Both the position numbers and the translations under genes were made by a program. From Anaerolineales bacterium (GTDB taxonomy: Bacteria > Chloroflexota > Anaerolineae > Anaerolineales > UBA11858), in the NCBI GenBank assembly GCA_024763275.1, contig JANTFT010000020.1, forward strand, positions 1-38,500: a DNA stretch of 38,500 nucleotides, written 5' to 3'. Within the stretch, counting starts at the first letter, position 1, and every line of letters begins with the position of its first letter. Under the pieces are notes generated by a model. That model searched no databases, was not told the origin of the DNA, and saw nothing but the letters and a program-made list of their open reading frames with translations. This document shows positions 23,692-31,535 of the stretch, piece by piece.

Positions 23692-24723
23692 ATGTCACTT
23701 CGCGATGAAATTCTGGAGCAGCCCGCACTGCTCAACAATCTGATCACCAGCAGGATGGATTTCTTCCGCAGCCTGGCTGCTGAAATAACCCGTCCGGAGG
23801 CGATCTTTATCGCTGCCCGGGGAACGTCAGATAACGCCGCCCGCTATGCCAAATACGTTTGGGGTGTTAAGAACCGCATCCCTGTCGCCCTGGCTGCGCC
23901 TTCCCTGTTCAGCGTTTACGGCAAACCACCCCAGCTGTCGGGGATGCTGGTCGTTGGTATCAGCCAATCCGGTGAATCCCCCGATCTGCTGGCGGTTCTC
24001 CAGGAGGCCAACCACCAGGGCTGCACTACCCTGGCGATCACCAACCAGCCGGAATCGCCCCTGGCAGCGGAAGCGGATTACCTGATCGATATCCAGATGG
24101 GGCCCGAACGTTCTGTCGCAGCCACCAAGACCTATACCGGACAGCTGGCAGCCATTGCCATGCTTTCTGCCGCCTGGGCTGAAGAAGAGGAAAACGCCCA
24201 GCAGCTCAGGGACATCCCCGGAATGATCTCCCAGGTTCTCGAACAGGAAGGTCATATCCAGGGTTATGCCACCCGCTACCGTTATATGGATCAGTGCGTG
24301 GTCCTGGGTCGGGGGTATAACTACGCCACAGCCTATGAATGGTCTTTGAAAATGAAAGAGCTGGCTTACGTAGTAGCCCAGCCCTATTCCTCAGCCGATT
24401 TCCAGCACGGACCAATTGCCCTGGTATCGAGCGGTTTTCCGGTTTTCGCGGTCGCCCCCTCGGGACAGGTATTCAAAGAACTCGCCCAGCTGGTCTCGCA
24501 GTTGAAGGAGGATCACCGGGCGGATATATTCCTCATCACTGACCACACTGAACTGCTGAAACAGGCAGATTGTCCGTTGCTGCTTCCCGGGTCAATTCCC
24601 GAATGGCTTTCCCCACTGGTCACCATTGTCCCAGCTCAGCTGTTCAGTTATCATCTGACCATCATTAAGGGTTATCAGCCTGACGCCCCACGCGGTTTGT
24701 CAAAAATAACACTCACCCGCTGA
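23692..24723 (+). CDS. SIS-domain sugar-phosphate isomerase/deaminase
   Basis: The 343 residues form two SIS domains like the C-terminal isomerase half of GlmS, without the N-terminal glutaminase. The first contains ARGTSDNAARYAKY and VGISQSGESPDLL (sugar-phosphate loop), then PERSVAATKTYTGQLAAIAML; the second contains LGRGYNYATAYEWSLKMKEL and DFQHGPIAL. Such proteins include NagB-II-type glucosamine-6-phosphate deaminases and AgaS-type isomerases. It starts 2 bases after murA, so a role in amino-sugar supply or turnover is plausible. The ATG at 23692 is preferred to a TTG overlapping the murA stop. Confidence 0.85.
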   Translation: MSLRDEILEQPALLNNLITSRMDFFRSLAAEITRPEAIFIAARGTSDNAARYAKYVWGVKNRIPVALAAPSLFSVYGKPPQLSGMLVVGISQSGESPDLLAVLQEANHQGCTTLAITNQPESPLAAEADYLIDIQMGPERSVAATKTYTGQLAAIAMLSAAWAEEEENAQQLRDIPGMISQVLEQEGHIQGYATRYRYMDQCVVLGRGYNYATAYEWSLKMKELAYVVAQPYSSADFQHGPIALVSSGFPVFAVAPSGQVFKELAQLVSQLKEDHRADIFLITDHTELLKQADCPLLLPGSIPEWLSPLVTIVPAQLFSYHLTIIKGYQPDAPRGLSKITLTR

Positions 24724-24767
24724 GGCGGGGCAGTCAGCAAACCCACCTAGCAGCGAGACAGGAGCCA

Positions 24768-25997
24768 ATGTTTAATCTCAGCCACCACATCCAGCAAATA
24801 CAGAGCTCCCCCACCCTGGCTCTCAATGAAACCGCCCGCCAGCTTCATGCCAGCGGCGCAGCCGTGATCAATCTCGGAATTGGCGAACCGCTCAATCCCT
24901 GTCCAGAAGCCGCTATCAGGATGGCGCGCGCAAAGCTTGAATCCGGGCAGGTAAAATACAGTCCGGTCAGCGGGGACAGCACATTTAAAGAGGCTGTCCA
25001 GAAATACACCGTCGACCTCTACGGACGGACGCCCAAGCTTGAGAACATCACGGTCACGGTTGGTGCCAAACAGGCTCTTTTCAACCTGTTCCAGGTACTC
25101 CTCGATCCAGGAGACGAGGTGCTGATATTCACCCCTTACTGGGTCAGCTATCCTGAAATGATCAAACTGGCCAGAGGGGTGCCGGTCAAAGTGGCCACGA
25201 ACGAAGCCTTTATCCCGGACATGGAATCAATCCTGGAAGCCATCACGGGCAAAACCAAAGCCATTCTGCTCAACTCGCCTAATAATCCCTCAGCTGCTAT
25301 CTATCCCCCCGAACTGGTAGCCGCTCTGGTAGACCTGTGCGAATCCAGAAAAATATACCTGATCATGGATGATATCTACAACCAGCTGGTCTTTGAGCCA
25401 GGAGAATGGGTTCCCGGATATGTGTTCACTTCCCATCCTATTAACAAATCGCATCTCGTGGTAGTCAACGGCATATCAAAAACATATGGCATGACCGGCT
25501 TTCGGATCGGTTGGGCAATTGGCGCGACGCCGGTCATCAGGGCAATGAATAAGATCCAGAGCCATTCCACTTCCGGAGTATCCATCCTCCTCCAAGAAGC
25601 CGCCCTGGGAGCTCTTACCGGCGGAGCGGAGACCGTCCGGGAATTGCAGACGCTCATCCGCACCAACCGGGATATCCTGGTCAGGGAGCTCAGAAAAATC
25701 AAGGGGCTGAGAATCCAGGAGCCAGCCGGGACATTCTATTGTTTCCCGGACCTCCAGGAAATATCCGGGGATTCGGAAAAGCTGGCGAACTTGCTGCTCG
25801 AGAAAGCCTATGTGGCGACAGTACCCGGGTCCGCCTTCGGCGCAGATGGTTTCCTGCGTTTGAGCTACGCCGGCTCAACTGAGGAGATCATTGAAGGCGC
25901 TGCCAGGATCCGCTGGGCTCTGGACCCGGATTCACCACCTGACATCGTCATAGCTGGAGAAACACATCGGCGCACATGGGAGATAGACAGATTATGA
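24768..25997 (+). CDS. Aspartate aminotransferase-like PLP enzyme
   Basis: A 409-residue class I/II aminotransferase of the fold-type I family. Visible motifs are IGEPLNPCPEAA, YSPVSGDSTFKEA, VTVGAKQALFN (phosphate-binding start), LNSPNNPSAA, MDDIYNQLVF (PLP Asp and Tyr) and VVNGISKTYGMTGFRIGW with the PLP-binding Lys and the family Arg. It resembles the 1-beta aspartate aminotransferases; the substrate may be aspartate or another amino acid. The stop overlaps the start of pckA (ATGA), so aspartate-derived oxaloacetate could feed PEP carboxykinase. Confidence 0.88.
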   Translation: MFNLSHHIQQIQSSPTLALNETARQLHASGAAVINLGIGEPLNPCPEAAIRMARAKLESGQVKYSPVSGDSTFKEAVQKYTVDLYGRTPKLENITVTVGAKQALFNLFQVLLDPGDEVLIFTPYWVSYPEMIKLARGVPVKVATNEAFIPDMESILEAITGKTKAILLNSPNNPSAAIYPPELVAALVDLCESRKIYLIMDDIYNQLVFEPGEWVPGYVFTSHPINKSHLVVVNGISKTYGMTGFRIGWAIGATPVIRAMNKIQSHSTSGVSILLQEAALGALTGGAETVRELQTLIRTNRDILVRELRKIKGLRIQEPAGTFYCFPDLQEISGDSEKLANLLLEKAYVATVPGSAFGADGFLRLSYAGSTEEIIEGAARIRWALDPDSPPDIVIAGETHRRTWEIDRL

Positions 25998-27625
25998 ACC
26001 CTGCAATTGACTCACCCGCTGAGAAGCAGGCTGAAACCAGGAAGAGTGCTTTCGGCCTGGATTATCTGGGTTTATCCGGATTCAGAAAAGCGTATTGGAA
26101 TTTGTCCATCGACGATTACTACCGGGAAGCTCTGTACCGCAAAGAGGGAGTGAAATCCGCCCACGGCGCCCTGGTGGTCCTTTCCGGGGAGAGAACGGCC
26201 AGATCGGCGAACGATAAGTTCATCGTCCGGGAAAGCGGCTCAGAAAATGACATTTCCTGGGGAGAATACAACGTTCCCTACGACGCGGAGGATTTCGAGA
26301 GGGTCTTTGCCAGACTACGGGAGTTCCTGGTAGGCAAGGATCTCTTCATTCAGGACGGCATTGCGGGAGCGAGTCCCGCCCACCAAATTCCGGTCAGGGT
26401 GATCTCAACCTGGGCCTGGCATGGGCTGTTCACCAGGAATATGTTCATCACTGAAGAAGAGGTTATAGGTAAAGACGACTTCCGTCCGGGATTCACTGTG
26501 ATTTCCGTCCCGGAGTTCAAAGGGGACCCCCTATCCGAACACCTCAACAGTGAGACCCTGATCCTGATCAATTTCGCTAAACGCCTGGTGCTGATCGGCA
26601 GTACAGGTTACGGGGGAGAGATCAAGAAGTCGATCTTCACCGCCCTTAATTATTATCTGCCCAAGAAAAGCATTCTGACCATGCACTGCTCTGCCAACGT
26701 TGGGGAGGCCGGGGATACAGCGCTGTTCTTTGGGTTGTCCGGCACTGGAAAGACCACACTCTCCGCCGATCCAGCCAGGAAACTGATCGGGGACGACGAA
26801 CATGGCTGGGACGAGGAAGGGGTCTTCAATTTTGAGGATGGCTCCTATGCCAAAGTGATTGACCTGTCGGCTGAGGCCGAGCCTGACATCTACCGGAACA
26901 CCCGGACCTATGGAACCATCCTGGAAAACGTCATCCTGGATCTAGGATCAGGTGAAGCGGACCTGTTTGATGCATCCATCACCAAGAACACCCGGGCATC
27001 CTATCCGCTTACTTTCATCCCCTATGCGCTGCCTTCCAAACGGGGAGGCCACCCCCGCAACATCATTTTCCTGACCTTTGACGCTAACGGCGTTTTACCG
27101 CCCGTGTCGCGGCTGTCACACGACCAGGCTCTCTACCATTTCATCTCCGGCTATACCTCCAAAGTGGGCGGCACGGAAGCTGGTGTAGGTGAAGCGCCGG
27201 AGCTCACCTTCAGTGCATGTTTTGGGGCGCCTTTCATGGTTTTCCATCCCGCCTATTATGCTCAGCTGTTAAAAGAGAATCTCCAGAAGTATGCTGTGAA
27301 AACCTGGCTGATCAACACCGGGCTGGTGGGAGGTCCGGCAGGGGTCGGTTCCCGGATCAGCATCCGCCACACCAGGGCCATCCTGGCGGCCGTGCTGAAT
27401 GGCCAGCTCGAGGACGTCTCCTACTCCCCAGATCCCTGGTTCGGGTTTGAGATACCTCACTCGTGCCCGGGCGTGCCAGAAGGCATTCTTAACCCGGCGG
27501 CGTCCTGGGATGATCAGGAAGCTTATGAGAGATCGATCTCCGACCTGGTTTCCAAATTCAAAGAGAATATCAAGAAATACGCCGATTCAACACCCCCAGA
27601 GGTACTGGGAGCAGGGCCCAGTTAA
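25994..27625 (+). CDS. pckA: Phosphoenolpyruvate carboxykinase (ATP)
   Basis: It interconverts oxaloacetate + ATP and PEP + CO2 + ADP, linking the citric acid cycle to gluconeogenesis. The 543 residues include the P-loop GLSGTGKT (247-254), the kinase-2/metal region LIGDDEHGWDEEGVFNFEDG, the adenine-binding R-x-T region near TKNTRASYP, and FSACFGAPF. This is the ATP-type, not the GTP-type enzyme. ATG 25994 overlaps the aminotransferase stop as ATGA and is preferred to the ATG at 25976. The stop lies 33 bases from the end of the convergent hflX, without a visible terminator. Confidence 0.95.
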   Translation: MNPAIDSPAEKQAETRKSAFGLDYLGLSGFRKAYWNLSIDDYYREALYRKEGVKSAHGALVVLSGERTARSANDKFIVRESGSENDISWGEYNVPYDAEDFERVFARLREFLVGKDLFIQDGIAGASPAHQIPVRVISTWAWHGLFTRNMFITEEEVIGKDDFRPGFTVISVPEFKGDPLSEHLNSETLILINFAKRLVLIGSTGYGGEIKKSIFTALNYYLPKKSILTMHCSANVGEAGDTALFFGLSGTGKTTLSADPARKLIGDDEHGWDEEGVFNFEDGSYAKVIDLSAEAEPDIYRNTRTYGTILENVILDLGSGEADLFDASITKNTRASYPLTFIPYALPSKRGGHPRNIIFLTFDANGVLPPVSRLSHDQALYHFISGYTSKVGGTEAGVGEAPELTFSACFGAPFMVFHPAYYAQLLKENLQKYAVKTWLINTGLVGGPAGVGSRISIRHTRAILAAVLNGQLEDVSYSPDPWFGFEIPHSCPGVPEGILNPAASWDDQEAYERSISDLVSKFKENIKKYADSTPPEVLGAGPS

Positions 27626-27658
27626 TCGCTCAGTAGAACGGCCAGAGGCAGCCCAGCT

Positions 27659-28987
27659 TCAGCCCAGGTGGTCATCAACGATGTAGCCCTTGAACCTGGA
27701 TAGTAAACGAACTGGCAGTTTGCCTTTGATGTGAACCCCCTCATACTGGTTGGCAATCGATTCAACCTGGCCTTCTTCATGGAAGAGGGAGATCAACCCC
27801 CCCTGATTGTAAGGCACCTCAACTGAAACTGGCTGATAGGACTCATAGAGCTTCTGCTTAACAGTTTCCAGGAGAACATCGATCCCATCTCCCCGCAAGG
27901 CTGAAATCGCTACTGCTCCCGGGAAAGCCCCCAGAGCATCCTGGGCTTTTTGGGGGTTGTCAAGGCGATCGATTTTATTCAAGACAGGGATCGCGGGAAT
28001 ATCATCCGCCTCTATATCCTTTAATGTGGCATGCACGGCCTCCGCCTGGGCCATGGCATGGGGATGGGTTATGTCCACCACATGCAGCAGCAAGTCAGCC
28101 TCAGCTATCTCCTCCAGCGTTGCCCGGAAGGCTGCGACCAGTGTGGTGGGCAGTTTCTGGATAAAACCCACGGTATCAGTGATTAGGATCTGCTGCCCGT
28201 CCGGAAGCTCAACCCGGCGGGTTGTTGGATCCAGGGTAGCGAACAGCTGATTCGCCACATAGACCCGGGCGTTCGCCAGCCGATTGATCAGAGTTGATTT
28301 CCCGGCATTTGTATAGCCCACCAGGGAGACAACCGGAATGTTGGTTTCCTTCCGGCGACTTCGATGACGCTGGCGATGGGCCCGGACTTTTTCCAGTTCT
28401 CCCTTTAGATGGCTTATCCGCCGTCGGATATCCCGGCGGTCCACTTCAAGCTGAGTCTCTCCAGGACCGCGCAGGCCAACGCCGGCCGTGCCGCCGGTCC
28501 GCCCTCCCCCCCCGCCCGCCTGGCGGACAAGATGTGTCCAGGCCCTCGTCAGCCGCGGAAGTCGGTACTCATACTGGGCCAGTTCGACCTGCAGTGCTCC
28601 TTCTCGCGTGTTGGCATGCTGGGCAAAGATATCCAGTATCAAAGCCGTCCGGTCAATGATCCTGATATCCCGGCCGATGATCTCCTCCAGCTCGCGCTGA
28701 TGACGGGGGGAGAGCTCATCATCGAACAGAATCACATCAGCCAGCAATTCCTCTGCCAGGTTCTTCACTTCCCTGACTTTACCTGACCCTATGAAAGTTT
28801 TCGGGTCAGGACGATTCAGCTTCTGAGTGATCTGCCCAACAACCTCAAAACCCGCTGTATCAGCGAGACGCTTCAGCTCGGACAGGGAATTTTCCAGAGA
28901 AAGGAATCTCTTTTCGTCCAGCAGTTCGACCCCCACCATCAGAGCCCGGTCGATTTTCAAGATTTCGGTTGGTTTGCTATCTTTCAT
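27659..28987 (-). CDS. hflX: Ribosome-associated GTPase HflX
   Basis: HflX is a GTPase that binds the large ribosomal subunit and splits stalled or heat-damaged ribosomes. The 442 residues contain the N-terminal HflX domain (LNRPDPKTFIGSGKVREV, then DELSPRHQRELEE and IDRTALILDIFAQHANTREG), a helical linker with GGGGGRTGG, and the G domain: G1 GYTNAGKST, G3 DTVGFIQKLP, G4 NKIDR. The C-terminal tail is of ordinary length. It starts 20 bases after an M28-type lipoprotein gene and is convergent with pckA. No clear ribosome binding site precedes the ATG. Confidence 0.94.
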   Translation of the reverse strand: MKDSKPTEILKIDRALMVGVELLDEKRFLSLENSLSELKRLADTAGFEVVGQITQKLNRPDPKTFIGSGKVREVKNLAEELLADVILFDDELSPRHQRELEEIIGRDIRIIDRTALILDIFAQHANTREGALQVELAQYEYRLPRLTRAWTHLVRQAGGGGGRTGGTAGVGLRGPGETQLEVDRRDIRRRISHLKGELEKVRAHRQRHRSRRKETNIPVVSLVGYTNAGKSTLINRLANARVYVANQLFATLDPTTRRVELPDGQQILITDTVGFIQKLPTTLVAAFRATLEEIAEADLLLHVVDITHPHAMAQAEAVHATLKDIEADDIPAIPVLNKIDRLDNPQKAQDALGAFPGAVAISALRGDGIDVLLETVKQKLYESYQPVSVEVPYNQGGLISLFHEEGQVESIANQYEGVHIKGKLPVRLLSRFKGYIVDDHLG

Positions 28988-29007
28988 AAATCACAGCCAA
29001 ACTTATA

Positions 29008-29922
29008 TTAATCCTCTGAATCAAAATCAATTATCCAGTTTTCCAGAGTCTCTCCAACTGCTTTCAAGCTGGCGGGGCTGACTTTGTCCCCGGTATCTGA
29101 AGTCGTATGCCAGTAAGGATAATCAAAATCGATGATATCCACCGCAGGGATACCTGCCTCCAGGAAAGGGGTGTGATCATCCAGCATGGAGTGCCTCTCC
29201 TCAGGGATGAAAACATCCCCGTATCCCAGGGACGCAGCCATTCGCCAGATCTCTTCCCTAAGTGCAGGATCGGAATTCCGCTCGTAGTAAATTTGCAGAT
29301 CCGCATCCCCGATCATATCCACGATAACGACCACAGCAGGCAGCACCTTCGCGTCCCTGACATACGCTTGGGACCCCAAAATCCAATCCCAATCAGCGAT
29401 CCCGCCATTATCTTCTGCATCGAAAAATACCAGCTTTATATTTTGGTTTGCCTTGGCAGGTAGTATCCGGGCTAACTCAAGTAATACTGCTACCCCGGAA
29501 GCACCATCGTTCGCGCCTGGCATAGGCTCCCCTCTCAATGATTGGTCGGGGTCTTGATCTGCGTAGATGCGAGAATCGTAATGAGCCCCAACGAGAATGT
29601 AATTTTCCGCTCCCCCTCTGCTGGCAATGATATTGCGAACGCTCTTGTTATTGATCTCGGTCCTTTCCCCGTCCACCTGCCAGCCAGCCCCTTTCAGTTC
29701 ACTCTCGATCCAGCTAACGACCTGGTCATGGCCCTCCGTCCCGGGAATCCTTGGTCCCAGGGAAAGCTGGTAAAGCACATCCTGATAAGCACGCTGTCCC
29801 TGGAACTCAGGTACCTTCTCTCCCTGCTGAACACCAATCTTAAGACAACCTGATAAAAATAAAAAAGCGAGCAAAGAAGTTAATGACACTTTGAGGGGAT
29901 TTCTAAAAATGCCTATACGCAA
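29008..29922 (-). CDS. M28-family lipoprotein, glutaminyl-cyclase-like
   Basis: The 304-residue secreted lipoprotein has a signal peptide with lipobox FLSGC (about 21-25) and an M28 zinc-hydrolase domain. The presumed metal and catalytic residues are in GAHYDSR, PGANDGASG, FFDAEDNGG and DYPYWHTTSDT. The last motif and the short size resemble glutaminyl-peptide cyclotransferases (QC) more than aminopeptidases, so it may form N-terminal pyroglutamate or trim peptides outside the cell. The start is TTG with GAAGGA 7 bases upstream, which gives a proper basic signal-peptide start. It is followed by hflX. Confidence 0.85.
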   Translation of the reverse strand: MRIGIFRNPLKVSLTSLLAFLFLSGCLKIGVQQGEKVPEFQGQRAYQDVLYQLSLGPRIPGTEGHDQVVSWIESELKGAGWQVDGERTEINNKSVRNIIASRGGAENYILVGAHYDSRIYADQDPDQSLRGEPMPGANDGASGVAVLLELARILPAKANQNIKLVFFDAEDNGGIADWDWILGSQAYVRDAKVLPAVVVIVDMIGDADLQIYYERNSDPALREEIWRMAASLGYGDVFIPEERHSMLDDHTPFLEAGIPAVDIIDFDYPYWHTTSDTGDKVSPASLKAVGETLENWIIDFDSED

Positions 29923-30045
29923 TTTCTATCCTTCGCTGATCTCTTTACCAACGACCAGCTTTTCTTTTACATTCTACCACTCCCCTTTTTCCCCAGCTCG
30001 CCTACACTACCCTGCATCCTTCCGGTATAGATATTGCATCTCGTT

Positions 30046-30061
30046 TGGCACACATCTTGCA
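30046..30061 (+). promoter_or_regulatory. Sigma-54 type -24/-12 promoter of rpoN
   Basis: TGGCAC (30046-30051) and TTGCA (30057-30061) place GG and GC exactly 10 bases apart (47-48 and 59-60), matching the sigma-54 consensus. Transcription would start near 30072, giving a leader of about 30 bases with a complete AGGAGGAA ribosome binding site. Autoregulation of rpoN by sigma-54 is inferred. Confidence 0.7.
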
Positions 30062-30085
30062 ACTTTACAACAACAACGTTATACT
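30057..30085 (+). promoter_or_regulatory. Overlapping sigma-70 type promoter of rpoN
   Basis: TTGCAA (30057-30062), a 17-base spacer and TATACT (30080-30085) fit a sigma-70 promoter. Its -35 box is the same sequence as the sigma-54 -12 element. The predicted start near 30092 would fall inside the ribosome binding site, a weak point of this reading. Confidence 0.5.
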
Positions 30086-30101
30086 TTTATAGGAGGAAGT
30101 C

Positions 30102-31520
30102 ATGTTCCAGATCCAGAATCAAGAGCTGCGGCCTCAGGTTACCGCCCATTTAGCCCAAACCATGGCCCTGCTGCAAATGCCAGCCACTGAGATCCGCCAG
30201 AAGATCCGCACGGAGTTGGCCAACAACCCTGCCCTGGAAATTGTGGAGGATCGACGCTGTCCCAGCTGTGGGAGAATTCTGTCCACGCCCGGACCCTGCC
30301 CGGTTTGCAGCCAGCCCTTTGATACCCAGTTGGACGAACCCATTGTCTTCATTTCATCTCCAGATGACTTCCCGGCACCTTACAACCGCTCAAGCAGCTC
30401 AACGGGCTCCCCACACGAAATTTCCTACGATAACCTCGCCCCAGCAGTGGAAGATCTCCCGGCTTTCGTCCTGCGGCAGATCGCCCCTGAGATCGCCGAG
30501 GATGAAAGGCTGATTGCAGCCCATATTCTCAATAATCTCAACGAGGATGGCCTGCTGGAGATTCCCCTGGAAGAAATCAGCCAGTTCTATCATGTCCCGC
30601 TTTCCCGCGTCAGCCGGGTTGCCAACATCATCAAACACGCCGAACCCACCGGCGTCGGGGCCTCATCACCCCAGGAAGCTCTCCTGATCCAGCTTGACCT
30701 CCTGCGGGAGGACACCCGGGTCCCCTATCTTGCCGAAGAAGCGATCCGCAGCGGCTTGAAAGACCTCAGCAAACACAGCTACCGCAATCTTGCCAAAACC
30801 CTCAACACCTCCCTTGAACAAGCCGAGGAGATCGCCGAATTCATCCGCGCCAACCTCAACCCTTACCCCGGCAGGTCTTTCTGGGGCGACCACCGCCAGC
30901 CGACCGAGAAGGGAGTCCAGGCTTATCATCAGCCAGACATCATCCTCAAGGAAATCGAGAACTCGCCCAACCGGCGGATCATGGTAGAGATCATCAGTCC
31001 CTTCCGGGGTTCCCTGCGGGTCAACCCGCTGTTTAAAAGGGCCCAGAAGCAAGCGCCGGAAGATAAAAGTGAAGCCTGGGCCAAGGATATCGAAAGCGCT
31101 TCCCTGCTGATCAAGTGTCTCCAGCAGCGCAACCACACCATGGAACAGCTGATGACAGAGATCGTTAAAGAGCAGCGCGATTATATACTCAGCGGCGACC
31201 CGGCGCTGCTGCGCCCCCAGACCCAGGCCGAGATGGCTGAAACACTAGAGGTCCACGAATCGACGATCTCGAGGGCGGTTTCAGATAAATCGGTCCAGCT
31301 GCCCAACAGGAAGATCATCCCGCTGCAGCAGTTCTTCGATCGCAGCCTGCCTGTCAGGACCACCCTGCTGCGTCTCGTCGAAAACGAGAACACCCCGCTG
31401 ACCGACACCGAACTTGCCGAGGAACTGTCCCAGGCCGGGTATAATATAGCCCGGAGAACAGTGGCAAAATACCGGGCGATGGAAGGGATTCTATCTTCCC
31501 GACTGCGCCAGAAAGTATAG
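30102..31520 (+). CDS. rpoN: RNA polymerase sigma-54 factor with a four-Cys insertion
   Basis: Sigma-54 directs RNA polymerase to -24/-12 promoters and needs an AAA+ activator. The 472 residues include region I (QNQELRPQVTAHLAQTMALLQMPATEIRQKI), the core-binding region (about 120-290), the HTH (about 360-400, with EMAETLEVHESTISRAVS) and the RpoN box ARRTVAKYR (450-458). Cys53, Cys56, Cys66 and Cys69 (CPSCGR...CPVCS) form a zinc-ribbon-like insert between region I and the core domain, which I do not know from typical sigma-54. The ribosome binding site is AGGAGGAA, 3-4 bases from the ATG. It leads an operon with a kinase, an activator and a transpeptidase. Confidence 0.95.
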   Translation: MFQIQNQELRPQVTAHLAQTMALLQMPATEIRQKIRTELANNPALEIVEDRRCPSCGRILSTPGPCPVCSQPFDTQLDEPIVFISSPDDFPAPYNRSSSSTGSPHEISYDNLAPAVEDLPAFVLRQIAPEIAEDERLIAAHILNNLNEDGLLEIPLEEISQFYHVPLSRVSRVANIIKHAEPTGVGASSPQEALLIQLDLLREDTRVPYLAEEAIRSGLKDLSKHSYRNLAKTLNTSLEQAEEIAEFIRANLNPYPGRSFWGDHRQPTEKGVQAYHQPDIILKEIENSPNRRIMVEIISPFRGSLRVNPLFKRAQKQAPEDKSEAWAKDIESASLLIKCLQQRNHTMEQLMTEIVKEQRDYILSGDPALLRPQTQAEMAETLEVHESTISRAVSDKSVQLPNRKIIPLQQFFDRSLPVRTTLLRLVENENTPLTDTELAEELSQAGYNIARRTVAKYRAMEGILSSRLRQKV

Positions 31521-31535
31521 AGGTTAAAGGATCTT

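Noticed and set aside
29891-30190. A 99-codon + strand frame between the M28 gene and rpoN.
   Set aside because: It overlaps the promoters, the ribosome binding site and the 5' end of rpoN in another frame, with no domain and biased composition.
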